NCBI RefSeq assembly: GCF_018143015.1
Contig: NC_054740.1
Span: 37,884,180-37,948,179, forward strand
Reading direction: 5' to 3'
Length of the DNA: 64,000 nucleotides
Origin: Lytechinus variegatus
Taxonomy: Eukaryota; Echinodermata; Echinoidea; Temnopleuroida; Toxopneustidae
The position numbers were made by a program, and so were the translations under genes. How positions within the stretch are numbered: position 1 is the stretch's first letter; every line of letters begins with the position of its first letter. This document shows, piece after piece, positions 9,983 through 21,485 of the stretch. The notes below the pieces were generated by a model. The model ran no database searches and had not been told where the DNA came from. It was given only the letters and a program-made list of their open reading frames with translations.

Positions 9983-12665
9983 GTTGGCACACTTGAAAGG
10001 GTGACATGATGCATGAGAGGCAACTTCTTGCTTTATGATGAAAGGGTGACATGATGTAAGAGAGGCAACTTCTTGCTGTATGATGAAAGGGTGACACGAT
10101 GTAAGAGAGGCAACTTCTTGATGTATGATGAAAGGGTGACATGATGTATGAGAGGCAACTTCTTGCTGTATGATGAAAGGGCGACATGATGTATGAGAGG
10201 CAACTTCTTGCTGTATGATGAAAGGGTGACACGATGTATGAGAGGCAACTTCTTGCCGTATGACATGTATGATGAAAGGGTGACATGATGTATGAGAGGC
10301 AACTTCTTCCTGTATGATGAAAGGGTGACACGATGTATGAGAGGCAACTTCTTGCCGTATGACATGTATGATGAAAGGGTGACATGATGTATGAGAGGCA
10401 ACTTCTTGATGTATGATGAAAGGGCGACATGATGTAAGAGAGGCAACTTCTTGCTGTATGATGAAAGGGCGACATGATGTAAGAGAGGCAACTTCTTGCT
10501 GTATGATGAAAGGGTGACATGATGTAAGAGAGGCAACTTCTTGCTGTATGATGAAAGGGTGACATGATGTAAGAGAGGCAACTTCTTAATGCATGATGAA
10601 AGGGTGACACGATGTAAGAGAGGCAACATCTTGATGTATGATGAAAGGGTGACATGATGTATGAGAGGCAACTTCTTGCTGTATGATGAAAGGGCGACAT
10701 GATGTATGAGAGGCAACTTCTTTCTGTATGATTAAAGGGTGACACGATGTATGAGAGGCAACTTCTTGCCGTATGACATGTATGATGAAAGGGTGACATG
10801 ATGTATGAGAGGCAACTTCTTCCTGTATGATGAAAGGGTGACACGATGTATGAGAGGCAACTTCTTGCCGTATGACATGTATGATGAAAGGGTGACATGA
10901 TGTATGAGAGGCAACTTCTTGATGTATGATGAAAGGGCGACATGATGTAAGAGAGGCAACTTCTTGCTGTATGATGAAAGGGCGACATGATGTAAGAGAG
11001 GCAACTTCTTGCTGTATGATGAAAGGGTGACATGATGTAAGAGAGGCAACTTCTTGCTGTATGATGAAAGGGTGACATGATGTAAGAGAGGCAACTTCTT
11101 AATGCATGATGAAAGGGTGACATGATGTATGAGAGGCAACATCTTGCTTTATGATGAAAGGGCGACATGATGTAAGAGAGGCAACTTCTTGCTGTATGAT
11201 GAAAGGGTGACATGATGTAAGAGAGGCAACTTCTTGCTGTATGATGAAAGGGTGACATGATGTAAGAGAGGCAACTTCTTGATGTATGATGAAAGGGTGA
11301 CATGATGTAAGAGAGGCAACTTCTTGATGTATGATGAAAGGGTGACATGATGTATGAGAGGCAACATCTTGCTTTATGATGAAAGGGCGACATGATGAAA
11401 GAGAGGCAACTTCTTGCTGTATGATGAAAGGGCGACACGATGTATGAGAGGCAACTTCTTGCCGTATGACATGTATGATGAAAGGGTGACATGATGTATG
11501 AAGGGCAACTTCTTGCTGTATGATGAAAGGGTGACATGATGAAAGAGAGGCAACTTCTTGCTGTATGATGAAAGGGCGACATGATGTAAGAGAGGCAACT
11601 TCTTGCTGTATGATGAAAGGGCCGTGACATGATGTAAGAGAGGCAACTTCTTGCTGTATGATGAAAGGGCGACACGATGTATGAGAGGCAACTTCTTGCC
11701 GTATGACATGTATGATGAAAGGGCGACACGATGTATGAGAGGCAACTTCTTGCCGTATGACATGTATGATGAAAGGGTGACATGATGTATGAGAGGCAAC
11801 TTCTTGCTGTATGATGAAAGGGTGACATGATGTAAGAGAGGCAACTTCTTGCTGTATGATGAAAGGGTGACATGATGTAAGAGAGGCAACTTCTTGCTGT
11901 ATGATGAAAGGGTGACATGATGTAAGAGAGGCAACTTCTTGCTGTATGATGAAAGGGTGACATGATGTATGAGAGGCAACTTCTTGCTGTATGATGAAAG
12001 GGCGACATGATGAAAGAGAGGCAACTTCTTGCTGTATGATGAAAGGGTGACATGATGTAAGAGAGGCAATTTCTTGCTGTATGATGAAAGGGCGACACGA
12101 TGTATGAGAGGCAACTTCTTGCCGTATGACATGTATGATGAAAGGGCGACACGATGTATGAGAGGCAACTTCTTGCCGTATGACATGTATGATGAAAGGG
12201 TGACATGATGTATGAGAGGCAACTTCTTGCTGTATGATGAAAGGGTGACATGATGTATGAGAGGCAACTTCTTGCTGTATGATGAAAGGGTGACATGATG
12301 TAAGAGAGGCAACTTCTTGCTTTATGATGTAAGGGTGACATGATGTAAGAGAGGCAACTTCTTGCTGTATGATGAAAGGGCGACATGATGAAAGAGAAGC
12401 AATTTCTTGCTGTAAGATGAAAGGGTGACATGATATATGAGAGGCAACTTCTTGCTGTATGATGAAAGGGTGACATGATGAAAGAGAAGCAACTTCTTGC
12501 TGTATGCTGAAAGGGCGACATATGATGAAAGAGAGGCAACTTCTTTCTGTAAGATGAAATGTTGACATGTTGTATGAAAGGGGACTTGTTGTTTGATGAA
12601 AGTACGAAATGTTGTAAGAAAGGCGACTTGTTGTATGGCAGGCAACTCGATGAACGGACGACCAT
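9948..12665 (-). other. 905-codon open frame through the satellite (probably not a gene)
   Basis: This minus-strand frame reads as about 54 tandem copies of the 15-residue MSPFHHTARSCLSYI. All three minus frames are largely open because the unit is a multiple of 3 and lacks stops, so length alone is no evidence. Two frequent variable sites (GTAAG/GTATG and GGTGAC/GGCGAC) are silent Ser codon changes in this frame only, a weak hint of constraint. Other variants change residues (M to V, A to S or G, T to K). No signal peptide, known domain, promoter or splice context is seen. Confidence 0.15.
9983..12545. repeat. 45/54-bp satellite array, about 54 units
   Basis: The basic unit is 45 bp (GAAAGGGTGACATGATGTAA then GAGAGGCAACTTCTTGCTGT then ATGAT). 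About nine units are 54 bp through an extra GACATGTAT. One unit near 11611-11625 has 3 extra bases. Units differ at a few recurrent sites (GTAAG/GTATG, GGTGAC/GGCGAC, ACATGATG/ACACGATG). A higher-order period of 513 bp (nine 45-bp plus two 54-bp units) is visible, for example the rare CTTAATGCATGATG at about 10586 and 11099. Every length change through about 12520 is a multiple of 3, so minus-strand frames stay open for long distances. Confidence 0.95.
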
Positions 12666-12805
12666 TGTATGGAAGGCGACTTGTTGCTGTGTGATGAAAT
12701 GGCGACATGCTGCATGAGATGCAATTTTTTGCTGTAAGATGAAAGGGCGACATGTTGTATGAAAGGCGACCTGTTGTTGTTTGATGAAAGGCGACTTATT
12801 GTTGT
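12546..12805. repeat. Degenerate edge of the satellite array
   Basis: Units become diverged and irregular (GATGAAAGGCGACTTGTTG-like words). The left edge near 9983 is abrupt. One homogenised side and one decayed side is usual when unequal exchange acts inside an array. Confidence 0.8.
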
Positions 12806-13958
12806 ATTATCCATATTCGTCTATTCAAACGAACGTCATGAACGTAGTAAGCGTCAACTCTTTGATCGCCGATTTATGGAAGACACCTCAGAGCCTCAGG
12901 GGGTTGTTGATGACTAACTGGTGGAAAAACAATGTGCAAACTTGGCGAAAGTGACGAAGTTCATGACTGAAAAAGATGACAAATCATTTGTGGCAGGAAA
13001 TTTGTAAAATAAAATCCGCATTCGATAGCCCGACCCTCGAATATAGGATCTGAAATTCCCACTCAACTGCAATACAACCAAAATAAAATCTATGTTCTTT
13101 GAAATTAATGATATCCTATCCTATACCATCAAACGACAATTAATATTATCAATTTACTTATTCCCTTAATTTCTCTATCTTATACAGATTTCATGAAATA
13201 TACAGGTGACTGCCTATGAGCTTTGCTGTGATATTGCAGCAATTCATGTACTATAGCACAGTTCAAAGGCAAGTGACAGTCTTCCGCGGAGCTTGGTTTC
13301 CCTAGTCGACATGTTGCAGCCGAAGCTTCTCGTCAAAACTACGTGGATACATGTGTCCACATAGTTGCTCTTCAGATCTGAATGAAGAAATTTCGACATG
13401 GTTGCAGCCGAAGCTTTAAACTTGCATGAAGATTATGTCGACATCGTTAATGCAGCCCAAGTTTCTCGAGTCGTCAAACTTGCATGAAGACATGTCGATA
13501 TGGTTGCATCCGAAGCTTCTTGTCAAAACTGCACGGAGATCTTTTCTCATTCCAGACCTGTACGACAAAAACATGAAACCTTTGATAAGATACATTTTAA
13601 TTGTGTTTTTAATTTTAATTATGTTTTTATTTTAATTGCATAACTCATGTATTATATAGATCTAGAGTATAAAATTAACGTTGCGGAATACTCTCAATTA
13701 ATTAGTAACCTACTGTTTGTACTTTCTACTGAGACCTAGATTTTGAAAAATAATGTAATCAATGGTGCTTCTGGCTTATGATCATTTTAAATTTTAGCCT
13801 AATTTGCCCAATACCCTAAATTTGACGTTATTAACTTTTGTCTCCATCACTGCATTACGTACATGGGCTTGTTGTGTTTAAAATGTCAGACCTAAATTTC
13901 GAAATTTGAATGACAACAATGTTTATAACAATTAGGACATGGCTAATATCAGTGGTTG
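12806..13958. repeat. Intergenic with short diverged repeats at 13306-13545
   Basis: Four copies of a GTCGACATGGTTGCAGCCGA/AGCTTCT motif lie at about 13306, 13391, 13437 and 13494 with irregular spacing. The rest is AT-rich with no gene signal. Confidence 0.6.
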
Positions 13959-14780
13959 ATGTGTACGAAGAAATAGTTAGGAGTACTAATAAGATTAAAC
14001 TTACCGTAATAACGCAAACGAACGAGACGGTCGACACGTGTCCATGTTGAACATGACGATTAAAAAAGAAAAACGAATCATGATCGTACGAAAGACTCAA
14101 CGAACTGACGAACGAGTGGACGGACGAATGGCACTAACGATTTTCGTTTGCTTCTTTTTTTTTGCTAGACGAGATCCTAGCATCGGGAGGGAAAACCCAT
14201 AAAAATTTTACGTAAAAGCGCAACCTCGTTTTTTTTTTTTTGAACAGTCGAACTATCCAAGCCACGTTAAATGTGAGCAACATTTAGGTGACAATTACCA
14301 ATGATTATTGTGTTAAAACAGCAATCATCTTGACAAGAAATATCAAATCTTAACTAGTTTTAGTACAAGCCTAAACATATTGCCTAGAAATCCGGCACTA
14401 AACTATAATCAGCTCAATAAAATTCACTACATATAGAAAAAAAAACCTATAGGTAGATTACTCGTGCAGAATTGTGTTTATGTTCGTGAGGTTGTCTGAT
14501 CACGTTACCCAGGCGAAACCCGTCTGTTTGGAGGACTTTTTTAGCGGATGAACCGACGAAAAAGAAGCGTCTGGTTTAGCTAAGGTCGACAAGACAAAAA
14601 ATGCAATGAATGATTTAACAGTCCTTATGGACAAATATTCACAAAACCTAATAAGAATGATGAGTCGAGTAACCATCTACATTTCTAATTGTACCGAGGT
14701 GTATAAATGTTAGAGATATACTTGCCTTCTGGCTTGTGCTCGGTAGACATTTAAGGTATTCCATACCTGAAACATAGAAC
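13959..14780 (-). pseudogene. Exon-bearing duplicated block A (unknown gene)
   Basis: First of three homologous blocks (A here, B 15540-16010, C 24410-25260). On the minus strand an ATG-containing segment ends at a GTAAGT donor (13999-14004; exon side at 14005) and contains a short hydrophobic stretch, MIRFSFLIVM. A small exon-like segment follows TTTCAG near 14766 (TATGGAATACC onward). Sequences such as TAGGTGACAA and CAGCAATCATCTTGA are shared with block C. No protein family is recognised; it may be an old multi-copy gene, a gene fragment, or a non-coding transcript. Confidence 0.3.
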
Positions 14781-15039
14781 ACACAAAATGCATGTTAATG
14801 AAATAGCTTGGAAATAATAATTTCTCTTGATTCCCTTAATTTGATAAATAAGTCATGTACTAGATTTAGAATATAAAATAAAATGTTACTACGTTGGTGA
14901 AATAACTTTATTTTATGACATGGATTACTGGATAATGGATTCTATATACAGAAATAAATATCAGAAATAAATAAATAAATAGTTATGCACTAGGTCTAAA
15001 ACAAAATTCCATGTATATGAAATAGCTTGGTTCTGATAA

Positions 15040-15176
15040 CAGGGGTCGCGGGGGGAAGCCCCCCCCCCCTCATTTTTTTTCCAAAACCGTGTACAAAAAA
15101 GTAAAAATGAACATATGATAGCATATTTTTGCATGGTCAGCCCCCCCCCCCTTCGAAAATCGTTCCGCGGCCCCTG
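15040..15176. mobile_element. 137-bp MITE with CAGGGG ends and 5-bp target duplication (copy A)
   Basis: Begins CAGGGGTCGCGG, ends CCGCGGCCCCTG, flanked on both sides by GATAA (15035-15039, 15177-15181). It contains C runs and GCATGGTCAGCC, shared in inverted orientation with the copy at 39090-39245. Confidence 0.85.
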
Positions 15177-15539
15177 GATAATGATAACTATCAATTTGAA
15201 TATACAAAATTATGCACTAGATCTGCTTTATGAAAAAAAAACTTGTATTTTGATTTTTTAAATATCTATTATCACTATCGTGAACATCATCACCATTAAA
15301 CTCATATCAGAAAGAAAGCAGCTGTAAGCCCATGTTTTATTGATTAGAATTTTGTCTATATATTTGTAGGCCTATGTGCCTAAAAGTCACGATTCTTTAA
15401 GCAACCGTGAAACGATGTCTAGATTTAATATCATATTACACACATGAGACTTTTGTCATAACCTCAAACAGCAACATTAATAAGGAAAGATAAGACTTGT
15501 ATCACTTAATCACTGATTGACGTTTATATAAAAAACTGA

Positions 15540-16010
15540 AAAGGGCTAACTTGATTGAACTTACCCGTTGTTAATTCAAGCGAACGAGACGATCGATGTT
15601 TTACACGTGCATATTGAGCATGATGACTAAACGCAGAAAACGGGTGATCTTTCGAAAGGTTCAACGAATGAACAAGTGGGGGACGAAGTCTTGACACTTA
15701 ACTTGGTATCACAAACCAGCTCGATAGAATTCGTAATTGAATTGAGATCATGAAAGTGATATTACCATATTGTTCTATCATGTAATTGCAGAATTTTGTT
15801 CATGTTCATGATGTTTGCTCTGTCGTCAGGCTTACTAAAGCCGTGAATGATTTTATTTTTGACCCATACTCATAAAACCTTAATAGGTCTAGTAATCATC
15901 TACATTGTAACTGCGTACCAAAGTCTAATTAATAGCTGTTGCGTGTGAACTAGAATTTCCTTCTACGCTGTGTATATTTTGGGCATTCCAGTCCTGAAAA
16001 ATATACAAAA
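15540..16010 (-). pseudogene. Exon-bearing duplicated block B (unknown gene)
   Basis: Homologous to block A: the minus strand again shows a GTAAGT donor (15559-15564) after CGTCTCGTTCGCTTGAATT. A TTTTTCAG acceptor-like site near 15994-16001 precedes ACTGGAATGCCC, matching TATGGAATACC of block A. The reading frame of the first segment is short, so this copy looks inactive. Confidence 0.3.
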
Positions 16011-16777
16011 AATTACATGTTAATGCTATATTGATACAATATAAAATACAATTCCATGTTAATGAAAAAGCTTGGTTAAGATAAATTTCTATCTATAACT
16101 TACAATTTGAAACATATTCCTTATTAACGAAATAGCTTGTTTATGATAACAGCTTATATAAATTTGAACATACATGAACAAGATTTAGCATTTCAAAATA
16201 AATTCCAAATCAATTGTTTAACTTCGTTCTGATAATAGTTTCTATTGTTATATGAATGTCATACATCTATATCAATTAAAACGAAATTCCATCATACAGA
16301 TGTAGATCGGTTATGGTAATTAATGGTTTCTATAATTATGAATATATACATAAATAATGCACTAGATCTATAGAAGATAAAACAAAGGGCATGTTGTTTA
16401 TAATGTAGCTTGGTTCCGATAATGGCTTCTATATAAATATAAATTCATAAATCGAGCACTAGACCTAAAATATGAAGAACAAAATTCATTGTGAGTCTTC
16501 TTCATTTGATAAAAATCACTATCATAATCATCATCACCATTCACTTTTTTTTTGTTATTTCTACTTCTGTTGCAGCTAGGTCTAATAACAGAGAAAAATT
16601 GAACACAATTTGTGCACTAGATCTAAAATTTCAAATAAAATTCAATGTAGCTGGGTTCTGATAATGCTTATCTTAATTTGAATACACAAATTATGCATTA
16701 TACCTACAATAGAGATAACATTTCATGCTAATAGCACTGGTTCTTATCACAGTTCCTAAAATTTTGAATACATAACA

Positions 16778-17088
16778 TAAATTATGAAAATACTTACCTG
16801 ATTTTCTTATTTACGAGATAACTCATACATCTACTTGATTTGCTAGTTCAGCCCTCTGGACTGCCATACCCGAATAGAACTCCCAAGGATTTAAAAAGCG
16901 CGAGCGCGCCCTCTCCCGTTCAGGCTTACTACCCATGATCACCGCGCAATTAGCGTCCATCTTCCTCACCTTTCGCAAGCCCATACGTTGAAACATGTTG
17001 CTACGCAAGGCGGAGGGTCGGTGGGAGGGTATCAAGTAGATGTATGAGTTATCTCGTAAATAAGAAAATCAGCTATTTTCATAATTTA
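16778..17088. mobile_element. Miniature inverted-repeat relative of the 6.5-kb element
   Basis: Arms of about 55-60 bp (containing CTGATTTTCTTATTTACGAG and ACTCATACATCTACTTGA) face each other around ~190 bp. About 130 bp of the interior (16840-16970) appears identical to the reverse complement of the right end of the neighbouring 6.5-kb element (23408-23541), so the two are one family and recently related. Confidence 0.7.
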
Positions 17089-17549
17089 CTTCAATAACTC
17101 CATACATCTACTTGATTTGCTAGACCAGCACGGACTCAAACCGTAGGGAGGCATGTTTTCAATTGTAAGCCTAAGAAAATTTAAAAGAAAAAACAAAAAC
17201 AACGAAATTTAGGGAGAGGGGAAAAAGCCGCAGCTGCTTTAAGCGCCGAAGCAGCAAATCTCGCCTCGCTGGACGGAATGTCCTTCAAGTAGAAAGAAGT
17301 GAAGGAGTTAGTTGAGCGCCAAAAGGCGGCCCTCAAAAATGTCCTCGAGAGGAATGCCCTGTATACTCAGGAATACTAAGTATCATGGGCCCTCGGCCTA
17401 GTGTCAGGAGAACAACATCACCTGCTGACTAGAGCGTAAGAATTGAAATTTGTTGAAAATTTCAACAAGAATCGTGATCGGAAAACTGAAGCTTTTAAGG
17501 CTCAGTAAGTGATCAATCGACCAATCTGAGAAGGCGAGATATCTCAGAA

Positions 17550-17787
17550 CCCCTACCGAAATTTAAGCGTGCCGCTTGCTAGTAACTAGCATGCGACTAG
17601 CAGGGCACTCGCTTAATAAGCGAGTGCATGCTAGCGAACAGTCCCTGCTCGCTAAAAGATCGCTTAACTATTACTCTGCACGCATATCACACGCTTATTA
17701 AGCTAACCGCATGCTAGTTACTAGCATGCCGCAAGCTTGCGCAAGCTAGTCGCACGCTTCCCGCAAGCTTGGAAATTTCTGTAGGGG
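17550..17787. repeat. Foldback sequence with iterated palindromes
   Basis: CCCCTACCGAAATTT at the left faces AAATTTCTGTAGGGG at the right. Inside are CTAGTAACTAGCATGC and its inverse, CACTCGCTTAATAAGCGAGTG and many GCTAGC/AAGCTT words. It is probably a small insertion inside the larger element. Confidence 0.7.
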
Positions 17788-20633
17788 AAGCCTCCGCGTG
17801 GGAGAAAGCGCCCAGAATTCGATATCTGTCTCAAATGCGTGAGGGCAGAAATCTGCAGAATTCTGATAGAGAGCTGTGGTAAAAAGTTACTAGCGGTCCG
17901 AAGGGGACTAGGAACGACGGAGAGTAGGGATTTAGGAAGAAAACCACTCGTAAGGCAGACAAGGGTCGAGAAAGCGACTGAGTGCCATCCTGTTAATAAG
18001 GAATGCCGCGGACATGTTGCCTATGTAGAATAGAGCAGTCTGGTCAAAACAGCTCAACCGGGCGTGTCAGGGATACAGCGCGGTACACATCACGACAAAA
18101 GTGTGTTAGACCGAGTGATCGAGAGAGAACTCAGGATCCCCTTTCTCCCATACTGATTGAAGCACCCATCTGAGGGTGCAGTGCCCGCGGTGGAAGAGGT
18201 GGCTTGGCTCAAGCCACCATCGCCGAGAGAGCCCGTGAGGCTAGGCTGCGATGGCTGTCCGCTGGGCGGGGGAATCCCTAGCAGCAGCAAGTGTACGCCA
18301 GAGGGAGCTGGCGAAAAAAAATCTGTCACGATATTACGTGTAAACGACCATCAAGAGATGCTCTAAACGAACAGACATCGCCAGATATGATACCTCAACC
18401 GTTACATTCCCAACGGAATCGAATGAGGTAGCAACGGCCCTGTCCTATCAAGTTAGGGACGGAAACTGGCTAAGAGTGTCGAAGTCCTCGCTTGAAGAAA
18501 CAAGCGAAGGAGACTTGAGGAAGTAATCACAAAATTTCCATCAGTCTGCGGTGAGAACCAGTTGTTTATGAAAACAGTCACAAGGCCTGTTTCTCAGGTG
18601 ATCGTAAGAGCGAGCACCGCCGGCGCCGGTTGCGGCAGCGTGGAACAGTCCGATATCGGTAAGATAAGGAGCTCCAAAAAACTGCGGGGGGGCGGCAAAA
18701 ATGACGCCCTAAGCAGCGGGGGATGAGAATCTAAATTTCTAAAAGAAGAACTCCAGTGAAGTAAATCACTTACATGGAGAGGCTCATCCACAGTCGGCCC
18801 GAGAGAAGGCGGGTCGTAGTGATCGTGGTTAGGAAGGCATAAGCATACATCCATCCACTGTTACATCATCCTCGGTCGTGCGGTGACCCTGGCCACATGC
18901 CTTGCATGGAAGGAGGATGAAAGCAGCATGCGGGGCGACTCGAGTGTGCCGTGAAAAAATTTCTAAGAAAGAAGCCGATTCGACTAACGGGCACGGTAAA
19001 GGCATCCACCGTAGACCACTCCGCACAAGGAGGGAGCGGCGGAGACGCCCGCAAGATTGACCCACATAGAGGGCAGTCTATAAGATAGACAGTTAGAGCT
19101 CGACCGATGGTCTGGCGGTGTACAGTTTGGTGTGAACTCGCCGACCCGGTACGGTGGGTGTGCCCAGAAAGTAGGCATAGAATGCCGACAGAGAATCCTG
19201 GGGCTTTAAACAAGTTTGAACGCGCGTACATAGCCAACAATCTCATGAGATGTACGGCGGTTACTTTCCTCCGAGATGATGTTTACCCAACCGGGAAAGA
19301 CTCGGGGAACAGCTGTGAATGTCAACAGGAGGGATATCTAGCATATGAAAAGCTGATTCCTTCCACGTATTCGGTGCGGGTGCTGCCGGCGGTGTCCGGG
19401 GGGACGACCGGTGATGGCAGCTCGGGCAGGGTTCGTACGAGCCGCCCGAATACGAGACAAATAGGTTAACATAACCATAATGCACCGGGTGGTGAAGGCA
19501 TAGCGATTATTAAGCACAGGAGAACTTTTAATCGCCGTGACATTCAGATCCGATATACATACTCATAAGCTCGGAGAGCTATGAGATAGTGAGACATACC
19601 GCTGAGCGGTGATGGTGCTCATATCAGAGTCGCCCTCTCTTCAGCGGCGATCGCTGGAGAACGGGTGTCTGTACTAGCCCTGACTCTGGCGTTGCAAGGG
19701 TAGGAGCTAAGTAAGACAGGGCACCCTTACTTTCGAATAGAAAGTGAGGTTCAGGCCAGAAAAGCGACGGTCCCGTCGCCTGGGCGGACGGTCCGCGGAC
19801 GTGATAGGTTGTCCTCTCAAAGCAGCCAAACATTCTCATGAGAGAAGTGCGGCATGCGGTATGTAAGAGATTCATACCTCCAATCTACGGGCCCGCTTAG
19901 GGGGAAGAATGGAGAGAGTTACCGCTGAAGGAGTCGTCGCCGTATGTGAGCTTGACGTAGAGGGCGAATTCGGGAGTACCTGCATAATAATCGCCCCCCC
20001 CCCCCCTGCCTCTGCCTTCTCGCTAGCCTCGAGAGGCTTGAAAATTTCGAGACGGCGGCGCCGGAGCCTGGCGCTTCCGGGCAGCAGCAGAGCGGGGGTG
20101 GGTTTACACCCACGGAGCTGGCGGCTTCCTCGTCGTAGGAGCCGCCTCGTCTAGAGCGACCCCGTCACTCTCCGAGACCCCCAATTCGGCCGATTGAGCT
20201 CGGAGCGCCTGAAGAGGCGGGGCGAGAAAATATGGACTCCCTTGCTTCATCAATACCCCCGCTCGGAGGGTAGATGTGAGGTAGATACTTGTCAAGCAGC
20301 GCCTGAGCGCTTACTGAAAAGTCGACCGCGGGATAGGGGTTGTCCTCGTAAAGGGAGTCTCGCTCTATGGACTGAACCGGGGGGTTGTCCAGTAAGCGCC
20401 GGGGTGGCCCCGCGTGTCGGCTGGGACACGTGCTCTGAGATCGACGAAAATGCTGGAAAGCACACGCGATCTTGGGGCACCCGGTTAGTCGGTGCACTGG
20501 CTGGCGGTTTAACAGAATCGCTCGAGGATTTCCCGGGTGTCTGGTGGTTATTGCCCACTTGTCTCGCTTGATGCTCAGGGGCATCAGCGGGGTGAGTAGA
20601 CGTCGAGGGTGGGGTGAACCCGCACTACTCGAA

Positions 20634-21485
20634 AGCAGAATGTAGCAGCATGAATAGCTGTAACATCTGACCACCGACACAAGGGTCTGAAGGAGGGACG
20701 CCCATGGCAACAGGGCTGGCCGACCTCACCTTCGACCTCTTCTTCTTCGCGGCCTCCGCCGGTGTGGCCGGGGCAGAAGGCACAAGAGGCACGGGTGATT
20801 TCTTACGATTTGCCGCCCCTGGCAGGGCGGCCGTCAACAACGAAACTTCACCCGAATCTGACGGGGTCAGATTGTGGTCACAGTCTGATGTGTGACGCCT
20901 CTCGCGGTAGCAGAATGTAGCAGCATGAATAGCTGTAACATCTGACCACCGACACAAGGGTCTGAAGGAGGAACGCCCATGGCAGCAGGGCTGGCCAACC
21001 TCTCCTTCGACCTCTTCTTCTTCTTCTCTTTCTGCGGGCTCCGCCGGCGTGGCCGGGGCAGAAGAAGGCATGAGAGGCACGGGTGATTTCTTACGATTTG
21101 CCGCCCCTGGCAGGGCGGCCGCCGACAATGAAACTTCACCCGAATCTGACGGGGTCAGATTGTGGTCACAGCCCGATGTGTGACGCCTCTCGCGGTAGCA
21201 GAATATAGCAGCATAACATGTATGACTGTAACATCTGGCCACCGATAAGAGGGTCTGAAGGAGGAATGCCCATGGCAACAGGGCTGGCCGACCTCTCCTT
21301 CGACCTCTTCTTCTTCTTCTTATTTTGCGGGCTCCGCCGGCGTGGCCGGAGCAGAAGAAGGCACAAGAGGCACGGGTGATCTCTTATGATTTGCCGCCCC
21401 TGGCAGGGCGGCCGCCAACAACGAAACTTCACCCGAATCTGACGGGGTCAGATTGTGGTCACGATCAGATTGTGGTTACAGTCTG
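20634..21485. repeat. Three tandem ~280-bp repeats
   Basis: Units start at AGCAGAAT near 20634, 20909 and 21197. Each contains CTGAAGGAGG-ACGCCCATGG-type sequence, CGACCTCTTCTTCTTC and CACCCGAATCTGACGGGGTC. Translated on the minus strand they give a repeated protein segment including SGEVSL and RKKSPVPL, so they were probably a repeated part of a former protein. Confidence 0.85.

Larger units (their letters stand above)
14781..16777. repeat. Diverged ~95-bp tandem repeats
   Basis: Many degenerate units share TTATGCACTAGATCTAAAAT, AAAATTCCATGTTAATGAA, ATAGCTTGGTTCTGATAA and AATTTGAATATACATAAA, in that order. Clear starts are near 14985, 15210, 16360, 16450, 16610 and 16690. Block B and a small MITE (15040-15176) lie within. 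Confidence 0.65.

Noticed and set aside
9983-12545. Regular repeat array considered as a CRISPR array
   Set aside because: Units are contiguous 45/54-mers without unique spacers, and the context is an animal genome; it is a satellite.
10033-12814. The other long minus-strand frames across the satellite (227, 312, 571 codons and others)
   Set aside because: They are alternative frames of the same stop-free repeat unit, and the common unit variants are non-silent in them.
17839-19469. Several 60-126-codon frames inside the 6.5-kb element
   Set aside because: Both strands show similar short frames because the DNA is GC-rich; no protein family is recognisable.
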